Source of the DNA: a virus
IMG/VR virus record: IMGVR_UViG_3300005523_000025
Span: 1-21,117 of that record
Reading direction: 5' to 3' (one strand)
DNA: 21,117 nt
In this document: positions 17,601-21,117 of the stretch, in pieces
Position numbering within the stretch: position 1 is the first letter of the stretch
Layout of the letters: each line of letters opens with the position of its first letter
The notes under the pieces: model-generated
The model's input: only the letters and a program-made list of their open reading frames with translations
Databases searched by the model: none
What the model was told of the DNA's origin: nothing
Made by a program: the position numbers and the translations under genes

Positions 17601-18174
17601 GTGAATTAAATCTATATTGTGCAGTTGGTATTCCATCTATTGAATCTTTCTTCACTGGTTTTCCAAATTTTTCATTCTCACCTAAACCAGAATTAATTAC
17701 TTTTATAAATTGTTCGTACCAGTTATTATTACCAGAGTCATTCCAAGTAACAGTTTGTCTAGACAAATTTAAGTTGTTACTGTCAGTAATATTTTCTGTT
17801 GTAGAAACTCCTATTACTTTCATTACGCCATTAGCACATTGATTTCTAGTTACATTGTAACTGATAAGTCTTGCTAATCTTAAAACACTTTCTCTTCTAT
17901 CTGCAAGATCAATAAAATTTTCTCGTGCATTTAAATCTATTCTGAATGAAACGTTTTGTCCTAAAAATGCTATTAAATCAATTAGTGCAAGATATTCTGA
18001 AGATTCTATATAGTCATTGAAATCTTCTGGATAGTTTGTTCTAATGTACTGAACCATTGTTCTACGAATAGTATCAAAATCATAACTTTGGAATTCAGCA
18101 TTTTTATAGGATTGATAAATCCTTTTCCAATCTTCTGCAAGTAATAATCTGTTTTGTCTATCTGTGGATGCCAT
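14686..18174 (-). CDS. 6: T4 gp6-like baseplate wedge protein (baseplate J-like)
   Basis: This 1162-residue protein would dimerise around the baseplate to form the inner wedge ring that connects wedges to each other and to the hub. The N-terminus carries YPEDFNDYIESSEYLALIDL (49-68) and the RIDLNARENFIDLADRRESV string (78-97), then RLARLISYN, a strong gp6 signature in T4-like phages. NRMVTAEDYNV around residue 430 resembles the baseplate-J core. It is much longer than T4 gp6 (660 aa); the extra length lies mainly in the beta-rich middle and C-terminal half. The last 44 residues (1119-1162) are an unusual Ser/Thr/Gly tail. The ATG at 18172-18174 is preceded by AAGGAA and agrees with the family N-terminus. 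The stop overlaps the start of the giant gene (TAATG), implying translational coupling. Assignment to gp6 is firm; the role of the tail is unknown. Confidence 0.93.
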   Translation of the reverse strand: MASTDRQNRLLLAEDWKRIYQSYKNAEFQSYDFDTIRRTMVQYIRTNYPEDFNDYIESSEYLALIDLIAFLGQNVSFRIDLNARENFIDLADRRESVLRLARLISYNVTRNQCANGVMKVIGVSTTENITDSNNLNLSRQTVTWNDSGNNNWYEQFIKVINSGLGENEKFGKPVKKDSIDGIPTAQYRFNSQSADAPVYSFSKIVDGQNLDFEVVSTTFNNGNVVEESPQVGNPFSFLHRDDGKGNSSNNTGFFLQFRQGVLDQGDFSITTPSANQSVSVDSSNINNTDVWLYSLDENGLEAEEWTKVDSTIGNNVIFNSTAKGIKNIYTVLSKTNDSIALKFADGLFGNLPQGNFRVYYRTSANQPIRIVPEDMQNVQVDIDYVSENNQLETLTLTLGLQYTVDNATSSETNENVKTNAPATYYTQNRMVTAEDYNVAPLATNQEIIKVKALNRTASGISRYFDLIDATGKYSNTNLFGNDGAIYKEEIETVDTFDFTTQTDIEAVISNTIEPKLSNKQVRNYYLEKFPKILLTDLNPTWTQTTKDTNSSTGKLQDIASAVDYQVGTYTASQLKYIEPGAMVKFEAPAGKHFMADGTLMSGAADHVGSKTFIWTAVISVFNDGATAPTTGEGPIQFNDVVPSGAIATQILPKFAKQLSSDIKTLIIDQTFAYNNFGLRFDVATRSWQLIDENNLNVFGDFSTGKTGDTTNQQLDSSWILRFTNNGETYTITTRVLRYVFESKKEVRFYYDSVDRNFNIVTGKTVQDKISVLSFNTKPDSVDAFTNDIDFSVATEFRTAQGYIDSSKLELTHFDSDQDGIVDNPDAFNNVVEPTTNATSKYVFQKLIDGQNGTQRYAYVDATDEKIYVRQSSVGAIGDYTDGSIVYIIDTNSFKKVNTITNTSTDETNYVAHLGRDKIKFQYVHTVDGNTRLDPSVTNIIDLYVLTRTYDIDFRQWLTGVTATKPLLPSSDSLFNNFNTALAPIKSISDTLIYHPVKYKVLFGSSADEDVQATFKVVKNPDEVTNDADIKSRIIAAINEFFALENWDFGDTFYFSELTAYVMNQLAPDVSTFIIVPNEGTQTFGSLFEVKSEADEIFISGAKVTDIQIIDAITAAQIKSTGTVTTGSGTTSSTLSGTLASSSSATGSTSSSSGGSSGGGSGY
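14689..14820 (-). repeat. Ser/Thr/Gly low-complexity C-terminal tail of gp6
   Basis: The last 44 residues of gp6 are almost only Ser, Thr and Gly (for example ASSSSATGSTSSSSGGSSGG), ending GSGY. It looks like a disordered linker. Its final glycine codons (GGG GGA GGC) also create the ribosome-binding site of the next gene. Confidence 0.85.
14699..14703 (-). promoter_or_regulatory. Shine-Dalgarno GGAGG for the giant gene
   Basis: A perfect GGAGG lies 12 nt before the ATG at 14686, inside the Gly codons at the end of gp6. The spacing is slightly long. It supports the choice of start and suggests coupled translation through the TAATG overlap. Confidence 0.6.
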
Positions 18175-18177
18175 GGT

Positions 18178-18183
18178 TTCCTT
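18178..18183 (-). promoter_or_regulatory. Shine-Dalgarno AAGGAA for gp6
   Basis: AAGGAA ends 3 nt before the gp6 ATG (AAGGAAACCATGG). It decides this ATG as the start and lies in the longest intergenic gap of the window. Confidence 0.6.
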
Positions 18184-18195
18184 AAATTATATCAT

Positions 18196-18203
18196 TATTT
18201 ATT
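18196..18203 (-). promoter_or_regulatory. Possible T4-type late promoter in the gp25-gp6 gap
   Basis: The minus strand reads AATAAATA, one mismatch from the T4 late promoter TATAAATA, about 20 nt before the gp6 ATG in the 49-nt gap between gp25 and gp6. The gap is AT-rich, so a chance match is quite possible. If real, it would give gp6 and the giant gene their own late transcript. Confidence 0.25.
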
Positions 18204-18223
18204 GTATCACATAAACTACGCAT

Positions 18224-18664
18224 TTAATTTAGTAATCCGTTGTTTTGGTCAAAAGTTAATCTCATCTTTTCAGATATGTTATATTTCACGTATGTTAGTT
18301 CCATTTCTATTTGAATACCTGATTCGAATGGAGTAATAAGCACTGAATCTGCTCTAACTCTAGGATCACTTGCTATAATTCTATCAACATCTTCTTTAAT
18401 TGCATTTTCAAGGTCAGCAGTTAACGGGTCAAACAGCACGTCCCATATGATTGTACCAAACTCTGGATTTTCAAGTCTTTCTCCTTGGCTTATGTGAAAA
18501 TGATTCAAAATATCCTGTTTAATTAATCCAACATCAAATAGACTGAAAGATGTGTTATCTGGATTAACAGTGCTTATGCCTCTGTAAGTTTTTTGTGTTG
18601 GTGGTTGTGTTCTAAACTTACCGCCTGCTACTGTAACTTCTTTATATAATTTTTTCTCTGCCAT
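18224..18664 (-). CDS. 25: gp25-like baseplate wedge protein
   Basis: This 146-residue protein belongs to the GPW/gp25 family, which sits at the inner baseplate ring and templates polymerisation of the contractile sheath. The core domain spans about residues 45-130, with GLIKQDILNHFHISQGERLE, NPEFGTIIWDVLFDP and IEMELTYVKYN matching the family's helix, the G-E-x4-P-x-F-G motif, and the final strands. It is slightly longer than T4 gp25 (132 aa) because of a basic N-terminal extension of about 35 residues. The start at 18664 lies 19 nt after the PAAR stop, with no strong Shine-Dalgarno sequence (AAATAAAGTAAATATTGTT precedes ATG). It may depend on coupling to PAAR translation. The stop is TAA, followed by the 49-nt gap before gp6. 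Confidence 0.93.
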   Translation of the reverse strand: MAEKKLYKEVTVAGGKFRTQPPTQKTYRGISTVNPDNTSFSLFDVGLIKQDILNHFHISQGERLENPEFGTIIWDVLFDPLTADLENAIKEDVDRIIASDPRVRADSVLITPFESGIQIEMELTYVKYNISEKMRLTFDQNNGLLN

Positions 18665-18683
18665 AACAATATTTACTTTATTT

Positions 18684-18986
18684 TTAACCCCCTATTATAA
18701 CTTTCCCTGATCCTGATGTCATTGCACCTGCATCAGCACTATCACCTACTCTTGCAACTGGTGAATTTACTACAATTACCTTTGAACTACCAGCATTAAC
18801 ATTTGCCACGTGATCAGGACAAGGTGGATTAGGTGGATTAGGATGTGCTACTGTTGGATCGCCCACTCTAGCCACTAATTTGTTTTGCACATAAACTTTG
18901 GATTGTCCAGGAGTATCTAATACTGTTGATCCTACGCAACCGTGTCCTGTGGATAATGAATCACCTTCTCTACTTGTTTCTGGCAT
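18684..18986 (-). CDS. PAAR-repeat spike-tip protein (T4 gp5.4-like)
   Basis: This 100-residue protein caps the central spike as a sharp cone that first touches the host envelope. Two related halves are visible: GQSKVYVQNKLVARVGDPTV (27-46) and GSSKVIVVNSPVARVGD (66-82), both with the 'V.(V/N)...VARVGD' core typical of PAAR proteins. His15, Cys17, His48, Cys56 and His59 are candidates for the metal site that stabilises PAAR tips (three His and one Cys in known structures); which of them bind metal is inference. The sequence between the halves is proline-rich (HPNPPNPPCPDH). The ATG overlaps the gp5 stop (TAATG) and has GAGGA 4 nt upstream. Adjacency to the gp5-like spike supports the assignment. 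Confidence 0.92.
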   Translation of the reverse strand: MPETSREGDSLSTGHGCVGSTVLDTPGQSKVYVQNKLVARVGDPTVAHPNPPNPPCPDHVANVNAGSSKVIVVNSPVARVGDSADAGAMTSGSGKVIIGG

Positions 18987-20449
18987 TATGTCCTCGCATT
19001 TTTAAATGTGTCTGGAATATTGATTGGTTCTGCAACTACAATATCTTCCTGTTCACTTCTGTCTGTTTTAGCCAATGCAACTGCCATTGGATCATAGTTT
19101 TCATGATGACTCCAAGGCTCATGCTGTGGCACACGTTTCATAATGGTCGGGTCAGTTTCGCCTGGAAGGCTCCAAGTCGCTAAAGGCGACACCGGCGTTG
19201 CGACAGCAATGCCATTGGCTATGTTCACTAAACCACCAACGTCTAAATTTATATTACCACCAGCATAATGATTAGTATTGCCTGTAGTAATTGTTTGTTG
19301 TCCTGTAACTTCTACTGTTTGTGCATCAGACACAAGAATATTATGAGTTGTTGATTCTTGGTTTACTGTGGCACTTTTTAAATTTATATCTCTACCTGCT
19401 TGTAAATTAAAATCTCTATCAGTTTTAAAATTGAAATCTCCTTTACTGTGAACACTTACACTGTCTTCTGCAAAGAAATCAATCTTGCCATTAGCAGTCA
19501 TTTCAATCCATGCTGTTCCATTTGCGTTGGCAATGTACACTAGGTCTTCAGAATTGTGCAATAATATTTGATGTCCTGTACGTGTTCTAATTCTGAACAA
19601 TTCATTGTGTGGTGTATTTTTCTCACCTTCAGTAACTGACTCACTTGTTTCAACATCGATGTATTCTAAAGGTCCAGTTTTTGCAGATGCTTTTCTTATA
19701 AATTTGTCATCACCATCATCCATTACTAGAGTGGTGCCGCCAAGTCTAGCATATCTTACAGGTTGGTTATTAGCATAAACTTTATCAATTGGTCCTGGTG
19801 TGTTAATTCCAAACACACTTGAAGGGACTTCACGTCTTGCACTTGATGTTGTAAGTCCTCTTGTTTCATCTTCCAGTAAGCCTTGGCTTTCCAAAACTGC
19901 CTTAAACAATTTGTTAATTGGTTTAGGAAACTGTAAAGGTTTGTTAGAATTATATTGCGTATTTGTCTCTACACCTGCTTTGGCTTTGTTGTGTTCACCC
20001 ACTGGTAATTTTTTTCCTATCAATGCTGGATCTTCTGTATCAGTGTTTGTTGTGGCTGGTGTTGAACCTGGCACCATCATATTCATTAAAGCCTGTGGCA
20101 TACAGCCAATCCAATATGCTTTATTGATGTTACCTTCTACAAAAACAATCATCACTCTGTTACCTATGTCAGGTGGAACAAACCACATTCCATAACTTTG
20201 TTGACTGTCTCTGTGGTCATCATTTTTGTTTAAGCCGCCCACAAATGTTGTGCCATAGAAAGGATGTAGATATTTTGCTGTGACCACTTGTCCTGTTGGT
20301 TCACTTACTCCAGATGATAATGTACGGACCAATTCAACTTCTATTGCTCCACTAAATTTAGGATCCAAAACATTCCGCACGATGGCTTCAAATGGTCCAC
20401 GCTCTTTTTTAGGATCCAATTTGAATGATTTACGTTTATCTAGTGGCAT
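18986..20449 (-). CDS. 5: gp5-like central spike protein with OB fold and beta-helix, no lysozyme domain
   Basis: This 487-residue protein is the central membrane-puncturing spike of the baseplate. The N-terminal OB-fold spans about residues 18-118 (FSGAIEVELVRTLSS, YGMWFVPPDIGNRVMIVFVE). A middle region (about 120-290) links to a predicted triple-stranded beta-helix at about 300-413, with octad-like strands such as FNFKTDRDFNLQAGRDINLK. T4 gp5 (575 aa) carries a lysozyme domain between these parts. Here I see no T4-lysozyme-like sequence, so the spike probably lacks cell-wall hydrolase activity, as I recall for other marine T4-like phages. A C-terminal extension of about 75 residues follows the helix, with MKRVPQHEPWSHHENYDP (437-454). 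The ATG overlaps the upstream stop (TAATG), and only a weak GAG precedes it. The PAAR tip is encoded immediately downstream. Confidence 0.88.
   Translation of the reverse strand: MPLDKRKSFKLDPKKERGPFEAIVRNVLDPKFSGAIEVELVRTLSSGVSEPTGQVVTAKYLHPFYGTTFVGGLNKNDDHRDSQQSYGMWFVPPDIGNRVMIVFVEGNINKAYWIGCMPQALMNMMVPGSTPATTNTDTEDPALIGKKLPVGEHNKAKAGVETNTQYNSNKPLQFPKPINKLFKAVLESQGLLEDETRGLTTSSARREVPSSVFGINTPGPIDKVYANNQPVRYARLGGTTLVMDDGDDKFIRKASAKTGPLEYIDVETSESVTEGEKNTPHNELFRIRTRTGHQILLHNSEDLVYIANANGTAWIEMTANGKIDFFAEDSVSVHSKGDFNFKTDRDFNLQAGRDINLKSATVNQESTTHNILVSDAQTVEVTGQQTITTGNTNHYAGGNINLDVGGLVNIANGIAVATPVSPLATWSLPGETDPTIMKRVPQHEPWSHHENYDPMAVALAKTDRSEQEDIVVAEPINIPDTFKNART
18991..18995 (-). promoter_or_regulatory. 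Shine-Dalgarno GAGGA for the PAAR gene
   Basis: GAGGA lies 4 nt before the PAAR ATG and within the last codons of the gp5-like gene, ensuring coupled synthesis of spike and tip. Confidence 0.6.
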
Positions 20450-21117
20450 TATTTTTTCTCATTTTTTTGTGCTTGTTCACCTTCACCTGCTTCTTGTAAA
20501 AGTTTTTCTTTGACAACACCATCTTTAGCATCAATGGCTACTGCTCTTCTTAATTCTAAAACTTGTTTGAATTGATTCTGCATAAACGAACTTCTAATTT
20601 TTGTAACTAAAAACAAACCACTGAATTCTCCCAATCGTCTTGTTTCTCCTATTCCATCAACATATGTACCTCCTTGCGGTAATACCATGTCACCGTTTGG
20701 TCCAATGTCTACTGGTGTTCTAAAATCTAATTCTACTACAACGTGTCCTTCAACTGATCTCATATCTCCATCTGGATTTAATTGCTTGTTGGTTCCGCTG
20801 ATACTACTGCCTGCATATTCGCCAAGATTAATATAATTACTCATTCCACTGTTTGGAATAAAATAAGGATCTCCTACGATTTCTAATTCAACATTAATCA
20901 AGTCACGTGCCGCATTTATAATTTTTTGATTGTAATCTCTGGCAAGTTTTAATTCTGGTGATTCGTCCTGTGTGCCTTCTGCGCCTGAGAATGTAGGATC
21001 TTGTTTTTGTATTGAAGGACTTGTTAATTCATCCCTGTTGCCCCCAACAATTTTATATTTTGTAGTGGGCGTAATCTTAGAACCTTTTTCAGCACTTGTT
21101 CCTTCTCCCGTCGCTGA
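20449..21117 (-). CDS. Baseplate hub-type structural protein, C-terminal 222 residues (N-terminus beyond window)
   Basis: The frame is open from the right edge to the TAA at 20449-20451, so the gene is partial and its start lies outside the window. The visible part contains ARDLINVELEIVGDPYFIPN, NSGMSNYINLGEY, VVVELDFRTPVDIGPNGDMV, and a C-terminal FSGLFLVTKIRSSFMQNQFK followed by QVLELRRA. 'L.I.GDP.F' and 'F.G.(F/Y).V..(I/V).S.F..(G/N).F.Q.L.L.R' are patterns I associate with hub proteins around the central spike (T4 gp27 and related injection-system hubs). The tail is Glu/Lys-rich. A TTG at 20899-20901 could be read as a start, but the frame runs on upstream with the same character and no ribosome-binding site is seen there. 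Adjacency to gp5 supports a hub role; the exact family is uncertain. Confidence 0.75.
   Translation of the reverse strand, partial: SATGEGTSAEKGSKITPTTKYKIVGGNRDELTSPSIQKQDPTFSGAEGTQDESPELKLARDYNQKIINAARDLINVELEIVGDPYFIPNSGMSNYINLGEYAGSSISGTNKQLNPDGDMRSVEGHVVVELDFRTPVDIGPNGDMVLPQGGTYVDGIGETRRLGEFSGLFLVTKIRSSFMQNQFKQVLELRRAVAIDAKDGVVKEKLLQEAGEGEQAQKNEKK

Noticed and set aside
18184-18223. Terminator between gp25 and gp6
   Set aside because: No GC-rich inverted repeat followed by a T-run is visible; the stretch is simply AT-rich.
20449-20475. Programmed frameshift on the A7 and A6 runs at the end of the hub gene
   Set aside because: The runs are ordinary Lys codons in an AT-rich genome next to a stop. 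No downstream structure is evident and gp5 has its own start.
20449-20901. Hub gene starting at TTG 20899-20901 (150 aa)
   Set aside because: The frame is open to the right edge, the upstream sequence reads like the same protein, and no ribosome-binding site precedes the TTG.

Overview
The window is an AT-rich stretch, roughly one-third G+C, in which every convincing gene lies on the minus strand. Read 5' to 3' on that strand, from the right edge leftwards, the order is: a baseplate hub-type protein (C-terminal part only), a gp5-like spike, a PAAR spike tip, gp25, gp6, and one enormous open frame that leaves the window at the left edge. This is the baseplate module of a T4-like contractile-tailed phage. 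The low G+C content, TAA at all five visible stops, the large marine-type gp6 and the style of the giant protein suggest a marine virus, such as a SAR11 (pelagiphage) or cyanophage-related myovirus. The host assignment is inference. No tRNA, rRNA, CRISPR array, insertion sequence or integrase was seen.

The right side (about 14.7-21.1 kb) holds the conserved baseplate core. The hub protein, gp5-like spike and PAAR tip would form the central hub and membrane-piercing needle. gp25 and gp6 would form the wedge and sheath-nucleating ring. Junctions are tight: hub/gp5, gp5/PAAR and gp6/giant each share the A of a TAATG stop-start. PAAR/gp25 are 19 nt apart. gp25/gp6 are 49 nt apart, the only gap long enough to hold a promoter.

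The left side (positions 1-14686) is one uninterrupted minus-strand reading frame of 4895 complete codons, with no stop before the window edge. I read it codon by codon and met no in-frame stop. Its translation is a mosaic of beta-rich modules: a conserved N-terminal region, a cupredoxin-like sandwich without metal ligands, four short carbohydrate-binding-like modules, and seven FG-GAP-like motifs that could be the blades of an interrupted beta-propeller. Further on are two G-x-G-Y repeat blocks, a conserved 'K-P-F' block, and a tandem array of 'TGDGST' beta repeats near the left edge. It occupies the place of T4 gp7 downstream of gp6, but is at least 4.7 times longer than T4 gp7 (1032 aa). 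It is the most interesting object in the window: a candidate baseplate or tail-periphery protein combining a structural N terminus with surface-binding modules.

There is no gene-free stretch longer than 49 nt. The many plus-strand open frames are antisense shadows of these genes.
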